From contig CAZLCI010000031.1 of NCBI GenBank assembly GCA_964558115.1, forward strand, positions 1 through 24,145: a stretch of DNA of 24,145 nt, given 5' to 3'. Made by a program: the position numbers and the translations under genes. The notes beneath the pieces were generated by a model. The model made no database searches. It was not told where the DNA came from and saw only the letters and a list, made by a program, of their open reading frames with translations. Origin of the DNA: UBA3496 sp964558115. GTDB taxonomy: Bacteria; UBA8248. Below, in pieces: positions 1 through 6,656 of this stretch; position 1 is the first letter of the stretch; the number at the start of each line of letters is the position of its first letter.

Positions 1-630
1 AGTTATGTCGTAGTAATTGACCCTGCGCATGGCGGTAGAGATTCAGGAAGTAGAGGTGTGAATTTAAATGAAAAAATACTTACTCTAAAAGTTGCAAGAC
101 TTTTGAAAAATAAAATATCAAGACATAAAAAAATCAAGGTAATTCTTACAAGAGAAACTGATAAAGAACTGACAAATTCTCAGCGAACTGGAGTTGCTAA
201 TTATAAGAATGCTGATCTTTTTTTAACTATTCACGCTGATGCTTCTTGGAGAATAGGAGATAGAGGTCCAAGTGTTTTTGTCTCATCTCCACAACGTCCT
301 GCTCGTCTGAAAGGGGAGTCACAAATCGCTGTTAGCTATCGTTGGGAACGAGGTCAAAATGTCCATCTGGTTAAAAGTATTAGATTTGCTAAAAGACTTT
401 TGAAACAATTTGATACTATCGACAAAAGGAAAAAAGCGGAATTTAATATTCTACCTTTAAAAATTCTTGAAGGTGCAAGAATGCCTGCAGTTTATATAAA
501 TATAGGTGTAATTTCTTCTCCAGAAGATGAGGCGAGACTGTCAGAAATTAATGAAAAAAATTCGTATATTAATTCTATTGTGTCGGAAGTTTTAACTTTT
601 TTTGATATTAAATTTTTAAAAAAATTATAA
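1..630 (+). CDS. N-acetylmuramoyl-L-alanine amidase family protein (Amidase_3), 5' end missing
   Basis: The reading frame is open from base 1, so the N-terminus, including any signal peptide or AMIN domain, lies outside the window; 209 codons remain. The visible part is an Amidase_3 fold, a family of zinc enzymes that cut the MurNAc-L-Ala bond of peptidoglycan in the periplasm. It opens with the zinc-site motif DPAHGG (His at residue 10 of the fragment), followed by the zinc-ligand Glu in NEK (residue 24) and the second zinc His in TIHAD (residue 78). Near the end the family motif, usually VE-x-G-F-[IL]-SNP-E, reads INIGVISSPED. The usual catalytic Glu is therefore Asn (codon 499-501), so the protein may bind rather than cut murein. 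It lies 35 bases upstream of the GerMN gene, probably in one operon. Family assignment is confident; catalytic activity is doubtful. Confidence 0.85.
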   Translation, partial: SYVVVIDPAHGGRDSGSRGVNLNEKILTLKVARLLKNKISRHKKIKVILTRETDKELTNSQRTGVANYKNADLFLTIHADASWRIGDRGPSVFVSSPQRPARLKGESQIAVSYRWERGQNVHLVKSIRFAKRLLKQFDTIDKRKKAEFNILPLKILEGARMPAVYINIGVISSPEDEARLSEINEKNSYINSIVSEVLTFFDIKFLKKL

Positions 631-665
631 AACTCAACTCTAAATTATTTTTAAGAAGTAATAAT

Positions 666-1421
666 ATGCAGAAAAAGATAATTTCATACTTATTTTTATT
701 TATCGGCGTAGTTTTTCTTGCTGTTTTCTTTGGCTATTCATATGGTGATTTGATTATCTCTTTTCTAAGAGAAAATCAGGGTATAAAAAAAGAATTATCT
801 TTGAACAAAAATGATTCTGGTAATGGCGATTTTAGAGTTTCTCTTTATTTTGGAAGTTCTGAAAAAAATCTTTTGAAAAAATATATCGTTAAAATTCCAA
901 AAGAGAAAAATGAGATAAAATTCATAGAGAATATTATTAAACTTTTAATTAAGGGACCCAAAATAGACGGATTTGTTCCTACGATTCCTAAGAAGACGAA
1001 GTTGAGGTCAGTTTTCAGGGGAGAGAATCGCGTTTTATATTTAGATTTTGATCGTTCGATATCTGAAAATCATATTGGTGGAGCCTGGTCTGAATTAATG
1101 ACTCTTAATTCAATCGTTTATAGCATTTCTAAAAATATTACACAAAACTTTTCAAGAATAGTTCTTCTAATTGAAGGGCAGGAAGCATTAACTCTTAGAG
1201 GTTCAATTTCGATTCTAGGGTCCTTGACTATGAAGAAAGATTTAGTTTCTGAAAGAGAAATTATAATTCTAAATACGAAGGATTCACCTGTTCGTGGATT
1301 AAGAGAAATATTTAAAAAAAGAAAAATTGATCCTGCGGGAGTACCTAAAATCTCATTAGAAAAAAGTTTAAAGAAAAAAGAAAAAATAAACCCAGTAGGG
1401 ATTCCTTCCCAAAAACCTTAA
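666..1421 (+). CDS. GerMN domain-containing membrane-anchored protein
   Basis: 251 residues. A short N-terminus is followed by a hydrophobic segment at about residues 5-27, probably an uncleaved signal anchor, placing the rest in the periplasm. Residues about 57-185 match the GerMN domain: VSLYFGSS opening, LLIKGP (93-98), PTIPKKTKLRSVF (105-117), LYLDFD, the GGAWSE turn (138-143) and LLIEGQEALTLRG. GerMN domains occur in Bacillus GerM and in lipoproteins of many bacteria, often beside cell-wall amidases as here, and are thought to act at the envelope; no catalytic activity is established. The tail is very Lys-rich and holds two near copies of the octapeptide KIDPAGVP (220-227) and KINPVGIP (240-247), exactly 20 residues apart. 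AAGAAG at 653-658 is a plausible ribosome binding site for the ATG at 666. The stop codon overlaps that of the convergent bioA. Confidence 0.82.
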   Translation: MQKKIISYLFLFIGVVFLAVFFGYSYGDLIISFLRENQGIKKELSLNKNDSGNGDFRVSLYFGSSEKNLLKKYIVKIPKEKNEIKFIENIIKLLIKGPKIDGFVPTIPKKTKLRSVFRGENRVLYLDFDRSISENHIGGAWSELMTLNSIVYSISKNITQNFSRIVLLIEGQEALTLRGSISILGSLTMKKDLVSEREIIILNTKDSPVRGLREIFKKRKIDPAGVPKISLEKSLKKKEKINPVGIPSQKP

Positions 1422-2779
1422 CTAATCGGAATTTCCTTAATAGCATTTCCTATAGTTTTTAAGGCCCATTTGATTTCTTTTTTTGAAATTGAAAATGGAG
1501 GCATAAAAACTAATACATCACCTAAGGGTCTAATTGCCAGCCCTTGTTGCCTGACCTTTAGAGTAATTTTTCTTGCCACCCTCTCATGTACTTGAAAGGG
1601 TATTTTTTTAAATTTATTTTTCATTATTTCAATACCTAGCATTAGGCCTATTCCTCTAATATCCCCTACCAAATTTAGTTTTTCCAGCTTTTTTGCTTCT
1701 TGCCAAAGAGTTTGAATTTTTGGCTGAATCTTATCTATGATTTTCTCTTTTCTAAAAATCTCAAGATTTGCTAAAGCAGCCGCACATGCTAAAGGATTCC
1801 CAGTATATGAATGACCGTGCGCAAACATTTTTCCTTCTTTGTACTCTCCTCGAAAAGCATTAAACACTTTTTCTGTTGTAATTGTTGCTGAAATTGGTAA
1901 GTAGCCTGCAGATAATCCCTTCGCTAAACAAATAATATCTGGACAAATATTTTCATGTTCGCATGCAAACATTTTACCTGTTCTGCCAAATCCTGTAGCT
2001 ACTTCATCAGCAATCAAGAGTACATCATGTTCATCGCATGCATTTCTAATTTTTTCAAGAAACCCTTTTTTTTGCATAATCATTCCAGATGCTCCCTGAA
2101 TTATTGGTTCTATTACTACCCCAGCAATTCTCTCAGCATTATTAGATATATGTGTTACTATTTCTTCTCCTGAGCAAACCGAGCATGGTGGTTTTGTAGA
2201 ACCTCTTGGACACCAGTAACAATAAGGCGTTTCAACTCGAATTGTTTGGAACAAAAGAGGAGAGAATTTGAAATGAAATGATTCAATTCCTCCTAAACTT
2301 ACTGCTCCAATAGTATCACCATGATATCCAAGATTTAATGTTAAGAAATTCGATTTTTCCGGTTTTGGTTCTGAACGTTGCAATTGATATTGGAAAGCAA
2401 TTTTCATAGCGGCTTCTACAGCAGTAGAACCATTGTCAGAGAAAAAGACTCTTGAAAGTCCTTTCGGAACAATAGAAATTAATGTTTTCGCTAATTCAAT
2501 AGTAATTTGATTTCCCATCCCCAATTGTGTGCTATGTGCTATTTTCTTCAATTGATTTTTGATAGCAGTATCAATTTTATTCTTTCTATGACCGTGAAGA
2601 TTAACCCACAATGAAGAAACTCCATCTAAGTATCTCTTTCCCTCAATATCAATTAAATAGGAACCTTTGCCTTCTTTAATAATTAAAGGCGGGTCTTCAT
2701 TTTCCCACTCTTCCATTGGTGTGAAGGGATGCCAAAGATATTTCAGGTCATCTTCTATTAATTTATGTTTGGTTTTCAT
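1418..2779 (-). CDS. bioA: Adenosylmethionine-8-amino-7-oxononanoate aminotransferase
   Basis: 453 residues, a fold-type I class III aminotransferase of normal length. In biotin synthesis BioA transfers the SAM amino group to KAPA, giving DAPA, in the cytoplasm with PLP. Visible marks are the N-terminal LWHPFTPM, the phosphate-cup DNGSTAVE (115-122), GYHGDT (151-156), the PLP-ring Asp in ADEVATGFGRTG (D258) and the PLP lysine in LAKGLSAGYLP (K287). WHPFT and GYHG favour BioA over lysine- or ornithine-type relatives. Residues 187-202 carry a CxxC-x8-CxxC pair, an insertion seen in a subset of BioA proteins that might bind a metal. It is the last gene of a minus-strand set and its ATG overlaps the upstream methyltransferase stop (ATGA), suggesting translational coupling. 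No other bio gene is in the window. Confidence 0.92.
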   Translation of the reverse strand: MKTKHKLIEDDLKYLWHPFTPMEEWENEDPPLIIKEGKGSYLIDIEGKRYLDGVSSLWVNLHGHRKNKIDTAIKNQLKKIAHSTQLGMGNQITIELAKTLISIVPKGLSRVFFSDNGSTAVEAAMKIAFQYQLQRSEPKPEKSNFLTLNLGYHGDTIGAVSLGGIESFHFKFSPLLFQTIRVETPYCYWCPRGSTKPPCSVCSGEEIVTHISNNAERIAGVVIEPIIQGASGMIMQKKGFLEKIRNACDEHDVLLIADEVATGFGRTGKMFACEHENICPDIICLAKGLSAGYLPISATITTEKVFNAFRGEYKEGKMFAHGHSYTGNPLACAAALANLEIFRKEKIIDKIQPKIQTLWQEAKKLEKLNLVGDIRGIGLMLGIEIMKNKFKKIPFQVHERVARKITLKVRQQGLAIRPLGDVLVFMPPFSISKKEIKWALKTIGNAIKEIPIS

Positions 2780-3564
2780 TTTAATGAATTGGTTTTTTCT
2801 GCAAGAATTAAACCTTCAATTTCATCAAAGAACAATTTTTCTTCTTCTATTCTTGGATTTAACCATTTCTTTAAAGTCATAGAACTATTGAATAATAAAT
2901 TTTCTAGTTCAATAATAATATCTTGATCTATATGGGGTCTATCTACCCACTCAGGGAAATCCATTTGCTTTTTTATTTTTTCTGTATGGAGTATTTTAAA
3001 TCCTGAATTTACAAATATTTCATTCAATTTTGACATCGATAAACATATATTATGACTTGGGTCACGTTTTTTTTCAAAAATATTGTAAAGTTCTGCTTCC
3101 ATTGCTTCTTCGGGACAAATATTGTCAACAAAGATAAATTTTCCGCCGGGTTTAAGAACTCTGAAAACTTCTTCTACGAATGAACTAATCTCTGAAAAGT
3201 GATGTGGAGCAATTCTTACAGAAACATAATCCAATGAAGAATCAGGAATTGAGATCTTTTCTGAATCTGTTCTTAAAAAATAAATATTCTGTATTTTTTT
3301 GTTTGTTGCATTTTCTCTTGTAGATTCTATCATGCCTTTTGTTAAATCACTGGCAACAACTTGATCGCAGTGTTCTGCCATTTTAATTGCTACATGTCCT
3401 CCACCAGTTGCAATATCTAATAAAATTCCTTTAGTAGGGTTAAGAATCTCTACACAGCGATTAAGTGAACTGCTAGCAGAATGGAAGGAACTAGTAACGT
3501 AAAATTTAGAGTCTTGATTGTAGATTTCTTGAACTTTTTTTCTTTGATTTTCTGGGGTTTTCAT
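2776..3564 (-). CDS. Class I SAM-dependent methyltransferase
   Basis: 262 residues with a Rossmann methyltransferase core (Methyltransf_11 type). Motif I is LLDIATGGGHVA (48-59), the acidic end of strand 2 is VVASDLT (69-75), the strand 4 region is SLDYVSVRIAPHHF (110-123), and the post-motif is VLKPGGKFIFVD (137-148). The APHHF signature resembles YcgJ/UbiE-like enzymes more than classical BioC. The C-terminal 90 residues are acidic and helical and give no substrate clue. The gene overlaps bioA by four bases (ATGA). BioC, which methylates malonyl-ACP at the start of biotin synthesis, is also a small SAM methyltransferase, so a BioC-like role is possible but is inferred only from position. 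No clear Shine-Dalgarno precedes the ATG. Class is certain, substrate unknown. Confidence 0.8.
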   Translation of the reverse strand: MKTPENQRKKVQEIYNQDSKFYVTSSFHSASSSLNRCVEILNPTKGILLDIATGGGHVAIKMAEHCDQVVASDLTKGMIESTRENATNKKIQNIYFLRTDSEKISIPDSSLDYVSVRIAPHHFSEISSFVEEVFRVLKPGGKFIFVDNICPEEAMEAELYNIFEKKRDPSHNICLSMSKLNEIFVNSGFKILHTEKIKKQMDFPEWVDRPHIDQDIIIELENLLFNSSMTLKKWLNPRIEEEKLFFDEIEGLILAEKTNSLK

Positions 3565-3605
3565 TTGTATGCTTTTTTGAGGAATTTATAAAAATTTAAT
3601 TCTTT

Positions 3606-4706
3606 CTAATTATATTTAATGATGCTTCTTGCAACTTCTCCTTTGATCAAAGCATCATAAGCGTCATTTATTTGCTCAATAGGATAGCTTCTAGTTAACA
3701 AGTCATCAAGGTTGAGTTTCTCGGCAAGGTAAAGATCTATCAACCTAGGAACTTCTAATCTTGGATTTGTCGAACCATATAGAGACCCCATGAGTTTTTT
3801 TTCTTGAAGGACAAGTGGAACAGATGGGATTGAAACTTCTGATTCAAATTGTGCAAGACCACTTACTACAACCGTTCCTCCTGTTCTCAAACTGTTAAAA
3901 GCAGTAGACATAACTTGAGGAACTCCAATCATTTCGAATGCATAGTGGACGCCAAGTCCATTAGTGATTTCTAGAATTCTTTCTTCTGCATTTTCATCTG
4001 ATGAGTTGATAGTGTGAGTAGCGCCGAATTTTTTAGCAAACTCTAGTTTATTTTGAAGAAGATCGACAGCAATTATCGGTTCTGCTCCCATTATAGAGGC
4101 TCCCTGTATAGCGTTCAGTCCAACTCCTCCAGTACCAAAAACAGCAACGCTTTCTCCAGGTTGAACTTTTGCTGCATTTTTCACAGCACCAAAACCTGTA
4201 ATAACTCCACAACTGACAAGTGCAGCTTTTTCAAGAGGCATATCTTCTCTAATCTTCATAACTGATTTTTCTGAAGCTATAGAGTAGGAACTGAACGTAG
4301 AAACACCTAGGAAATGATGGACTTTTTCATTGTTTAATTTAAATCTTGTTGTACCATCTGAAAGGGTTCCGTCTGCTCTCATCCTAGCACCCTCGCCGCA
4401 AGTAGCTGGTCTGCCCGACATACATGGTTCGCATGTTCCGCAACTATATCTCCAAACAGAAACGACATGGTCTCCTTTTCTAAGTGATTTCACGTTTGGA
4501 CCAACTTCTTCAATAATTCCTGCGCCTTCATGACCAAGAATAATGGGGGTGCGTGTTGGAAAGTGTCCTACCATTGCATGATGATCGCTGTGACAAACCC
4601 CTGCCGCTACCATTTTAATAAGTACTTCACCTTCTTTCAAAGATTCAAGTTCTATATCGTGAATTTCTAACGGTTTGTTTGTTTCAACAAGAATTGCAGC
4701 TTTCAT
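3606..4706 (-). CDS. Zinc-dependent alcohol dehydrogenase (MDR superfamily, class III-like)
   Basis: 366 residues, full length for a medium-chain dehydrogenase that oxidises alcohols or reduces aldehydes with NAD(H) in the cytoplasm. Catalytic zinc ligands are Cys38 (GVCHSD), His59-Glu60 (LGHEG) and Cys166 (LVSCGVITG). The structural zinc loop has Cys89, 92, 95 and 103. The dinucleotide site is GTGGVG (191-196), and Asp215 at the end of the next strand points to NAD rather than NADP. The pattern GVCHSDHHAMVG and the length resemble the NDMA/mycothiol-dependent and glutathione-dependent class III branch, but the natural substrate cannot be read. GGGGAT sits six bases before the ATG. It lies 41 bases upstream of the methyltransferase and could head that operon; its promoter region is shared back-to-back with the thi promoter. 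Confidence 0.88.
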   Translation of the reverse strand: MKAAILVETNKPLEIHDIELESLKEGEVLIKMVAAGVCHSDHHAMVGHFPTRTPIILGHEGAGIIEEVGPNVKSLRKGDHVVSVWRYSCGTCEPCMSGRPATCGEGARMRADGTLSDGTTRFKLNNEKVHHFLGVSTFSSYSIASEKSVMKIREDMPLEKAALVSCGVITGFGAVKNAAKVQPGESVAVFGTGGVGLNAIQGASIMGAEPIIAVDLLQNKLEFAKKFGATHTINSSDENAEERILEITNGLGVHYAFEMIGVPQVMSTAFNSLRTGGTVVVSGLAQFESEVSIPSVPLVLQEKKLMGSLYGSTNPRLEVPRLIDLYLAEKLNLDDLLTRSYPIEQINDAYDALIKGEVARSIIKYN

Positions 4707-4777
4707 ATAATCCCCAAAATTATTTTAAAAGTAATGTATTATTACACAAATTTACTTATGTTTAAATTCTAATCAAT

Positions 4778-4805
4778 TTGACACAATCTTTTTAAAAGGT
4801 ATGAT
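4778..4805 (+). promoter_or_regulatory. Sigma70-type promoter of the thi operon
   Basis: A perfect -35 box TTGACA (4778-4783) and a -10 box TATGAT (4800-4805) are separated by 16 bases. Transcription would begin near 4812, just before the TPP aptamer, as expected for a riboswitch leader. Confidence 0.75.
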
Positions 4806-4819
4806 TTGTTTTATAACTT

Positions 4820-4901
4820 TCGCTAGGGGTGTATCTTCTGAGAGCCTACGTATTGGCAACCCTTAGAACCTGATCTGGATAATTCCAGCGAAGGGAAGCG
4901 G
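4820..4901 (+). promoter_or_regulatory. TPP riboswitch aptamer (THI element)
   Basis: The conserved thi-box core is present: GGGGT (4826-4830), CTGAGA (4838-4843), ACCC (4859-4862), ACCTGATCTGGAT (4868-4880) and CCAGCGAAGGGAAG (4885-4898). P1 closes as CGCT (4821-4824) with AGCG (4897-4900), possibly extended by a T-G pair, and P2 pairs GGGT with ACCC. A short helix GCC/GGC (4844-4846 with 4855-4857) fills the variable arm. Thiamine diphosphate binding would stabilise P1. The element sits between a strong promoter and thiS, giving feedback control of thiazole synthesis. Confidence 0.96.
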
Positions 4902-4948
4902 TATGATGTCAATATTTCTTATACCGCATTTTGGTGCGGTTTTTTTTT
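4898..4948 (+). terminator. Riboswitch expression platform: intrinsic terminator with competing antiterminator
   Basis: The terminator is a 6-bp stem ACCGCA (4923-4928) / TGCGGT (4935-4940) with loop TTTTGG, followed by eight T residues (4941-4948). The antiterminator pairs GCGGTAT (4898-4904) with ATACCGC (4921-4927), a perfect 7-bp match. It takes the GCG of the P1 3' strand and most of the terminator's left arm. With TPP bound, P1 holds 4897-4900, the antiterminator cannot form and transcription stops; without TPP the operon is read. This is an OFF switch by transcription termination. Confidence 0.88.
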
Positions 4949-4959
4949 AGGGGATTTTA

Positions 4960-5160
4960 TTGAAATTAAGTATTAATGGCGAAACTAAAAACTTTACAAA
5001 TTCTATGAATCTTTCAAAATTGCTTGAGGTTTTGAAAATACAGATAAATGGAGTAGCAGTTGCTATTAATATGGAAATAGTTTCTAGAAATAAATACGAT
5101 GCAACAATTTTAAATGATGGGGATGAAATAGAAATAGTGCGTGCGGTGGGAGGCGGATGA
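4960..5160 (+). CDS. thiS: Sulfur carrier protein ThiS
   Basis: 66 residues, normal length for this ubiquitin-like carrier. As a C-terminal thiocarboxylate ThiS donates sulfur to ThiG for the thiazole ring of thiamine. The N-terminus KLSINGETKNF and the C-terminal EIVRAVGGG with terminal Gly-Gly are diagnostic. Initiation is at TTG, supported by AGGGG (4949-4953) right after the riboswitch terminator T-tract, so the binding site is transcribed only on read-through. It is the first gene of thiS-thiG-thiE/tenI. The activating enzyme ThiF and the dehydroglycine source (ThiH or ThiO) are not in the window. Confidence 0.93.
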   Translation: MKLSINGETKNFTNSMNLSKLLEVLKIQINGVAVAINMEIVSRNKYDATILNDGDEIEIVRAVGGG

Positions 5161-5188
5161 GTTTTGAATTCCAATTTAGGAGGAACAA

Positions 5189-5962
5189 ATGAGTACATAT
5201 GAAATAGCAGGGAAAACTTTTTCATCCCGATTGTGGGTTGGTTCAGGTAAATATCCAAATTTCGGTATAATGAAAGATGCTCTTGATGCTAGTGGAGCAG
5301 AGATTGTTACCGTTGCGGTGAGACGAGTGGATCTTAGTGATGATAGTAAAGAAGGATTTTGGGCGTTTTTTGATCGTGAAAAATACACCATTCTTCCAAA
5401 TACTGCTGGTTGTTTTGATGTCAAAAGTGCAGTTACTACTGCTCGACTTGCTAGAGAAGCTACAGGTTCCGACATGGTGAAAGTCGAAGTAATTGGAGAT
5501 GAATCTACACTTTTTCCTGATAATGAAGGTCTTTTGGAAGCTTGTGAGATATTACTAAAAGATGGTTTTATAGTGCTTCCATATTGTATTGACGATCCTG
5601 TTATATGCCAGAAGCTTGAGGATCTAGGTTGTCATGCGGTTATGCCTCTTGCAGCACCAATAGGTTCTGGTCTAGGTATTCGTAACCCATATAATTTAAA
5701 AATCATTCTTCAAAAAATATCAATTCCAGTGATTGTAGATGCGGGTGTTGGAACTGCATCAGATGCTGCTATTGCTATGGAACTTGGTTCAACATCTGTT
5801 TTAATGCAGACTGCAATTGCTGGAGCGAACGATCCTGTCAAGATGGCTCTTGCTATGAAAAACGGAATTGAAGCTGGAAGGCTTGCTTTTGAAGCAGGAA
5901 GAATTCCAACTAAACTTTTTGCTGAAGCTTCCAGTCCACTTGAAGGAGTTATAGGATCGTAA
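5189..5962 (+). CDS. thiG: Thiazole synthase ThiG
   Basis: 257 residues, full length. ThiG, a TIM-barrel enzyme, condenses 1-deoxy-D-xylulose 5-phosphate, dehydroglycine and ThiS thiocarboxylate into the thiazole phosphate precursor. Family marks are FSSRLWVGSGKY (11-22), AVRRVDL (43-49), the ILPNTAGC stretch (68-75), the Schiff-base lysine in VKVEVIGD (K98), the phosphate-binding GSGLGI and the DAGVGTASDAAIAMELG block. AGGAGGA (5178-5184) precedes the ATG with good spacing. It follows thiS by 28 bases under TPP riboswitch control. Confidence 0.96.
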   Translation: MSTYEIAGKTFSSRLWVGSGKYPNFGIMKDALDASGAEIVTVAVRRVDLSDDSKEGFWAFFDREKYTILPNTAGCFDVKSAVTTARLAREATGSDMVKVEVIGDESTLFPDNEGLLEACEILLKDGFIVLPYCIDDPVICQKLEDLGCHAVMPLAAPIGSGLGIRNPYNLKIILQKISIPVIVDAGVGTASDAAIAMELGSTSVLMQTAIAGANDPVKMALAMKNGIEAGRLAFEAGRIPTKLFAEASSPLEGVIGS

Positions 5963-5968
5963 TTTTAT

Positions 5969-5973
5969 AGGAG
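5969..5973 (+). promoter_or_regulatory. Ribosome binding site AGGAG deciding an AUA start
   Basis: AGGAG lies 8 bases before the ATA at 5982 and 5 before the ATA at 5979. The nearest GTG in frame (6069) is almost 100 bases away and has no comparable site. The lipoprotein gene at 17641 has nearly the same leader (GGAGATTAGAT) before its ATG. Confidence 0.6.
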
Positions 5974-5981
5974 ATTAGATA

Positions 5982-6596
5982 ATAGAGCGTCTTTTATTAA
6001 TTACTGATAGACTAGTAATACAAGGGTCTGATCTTCTAGCAGCTTTAGATGCCTCTTTCTCGGCGGGTGTGCGTTTACTCCAATTTAGAGAAAAAGATTT
6101 GCCAAATCAGGAGAGATATTCGCTTGGCAAAGAAGTAAAAGAACTAGCGGATTCATATGCAGTTAAGTTAATAGTGAATGGAGATCCTTCTCTTGCTCTT
6201 GCTCTTAATGCGGTTGGTGTTCATCTTGGAAGGAGTACCATGTCGATTCAAGTTGTAAAGAACAAGTTGAAGTTTGAAGGTATTATCGGTTATTCTGCAC
6301 ATACGGTAAATGAAGCAAAAGAAGCTTTTAATTTCGGAGCTGATTACGTGACTTTAAGTCCTGTTTTTCAACCCGTAAGTAAGACGAAATCAATCCAGAG
6401 TTTAGGTCTTGAAATTTTTAGAGATGAAATTCATAAAATTGCAGGACCTGTTTATGCTTTAGGAGGAATTTCTTCTTTAAATGCACATGATTGTATAAAT
6501 GCTGGAGCGTATGGAGTGGCAGTGGTAGGTTCTATTTTAGCTTCCATTGATCCATTTCATTCTACTAAGGAAATTTTAGAGACCGTTTCAAGCTAA
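5982..6596 (+). CDS. thiE: ThiE/TenI-family thiamine biosynthesis protein (AUA start)
   Basis: From 5982 the frame gives 204 residues, the normal ThiE/TenI length. The first 29 residues (ERLLLITDR..., DLLAALDASFSAGV) are the conserved first strand and helix of this TIM barrel, but the only start codons before them are ATA (5979 or 5982). A GTG at 6069 would delete that part. Conserved: QFREKDL (Q34, R36, K38), N66, GYSAH (S105) and a Lys in the PVSK loop (K134). Changed: the Mg-binding Asp after N66 is Gly (NGD, not ND), and the GVHLGQ-x-D motif reads GVHLGRSTM, so the second Mg Asp is missing. Thiamine-phosphate synthase needs these residues, so the protein may instead be a TenI-type thiazole tautomerase acting right after ThiG. 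Family assignment is strong; ThiE activity is doubtful. Confidence 0.82.
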   Translation: MERLLLITDRLVIQGSDLLAALDASFSAGVRLLQFREKDLPNQERYSLGKEVKELADSYAVKLIVNGDPSLALALNAVGVHLGRSTMSIQVVKNKLKFEGIIGYSAHTVNEAKEAFNFGADYVTLSPVFQPVSKTKSIQSLGLEIFRDEIHKIAGPVYALGGISSLNAHDCINAGAYGVAVVGSILASIDPFHSTKEILETVSS

Positions 6597-6646
6597 AACT
6601 TTTATTAAAAATATTTTTGTTTTATAACAAATAGCTTTTTTGTAAT

Positions 6647-6652
6647 GGAGGA
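6647..6652 (+). promoter_or_regulatory. Ribosome binding site GGAGGA placing the acs start at 6657
   Basis: GGAGGA overlaps an in-frame ATG at 6645 and precedes the ATG at 6657 by four to five bases, so the second ATG is the better start. Confidence 0.7.
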
Positions 6653-6656
6653 AGTC

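Noticed and set aside
4731..4745. Inverted repeat GTAAT-N5-ATTAC just upstream of the alcohol dehydrogenase gene, possibly an operator
   Set aside because: Five-base arms made mostly of A and T are expected often by chance here, and no regulator is adjacent.
4947..5475. Minus-strand frames opposite thiS and thiG
   Set aside because: They are shadows of conserved coding sequence and include the riboswitch terminator, with no family signal.
6069..6596. ThiE-family gene starting at GTG 6069
   Set aside because: This would remove conserved strand 1 and helix 1 of the barrel, which are clearly encoded upstream, and it has no ribosome binding site.
6616..6642. AT-only hairpin TTTGTT-TTAT-AACAAA followed by a T-run between the thi genes and acs
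   Set aside because: A 6-bp stem with two G-C pairs is too weak for a convincing terminator in such AT-rich DNA, and nothing else supports it.
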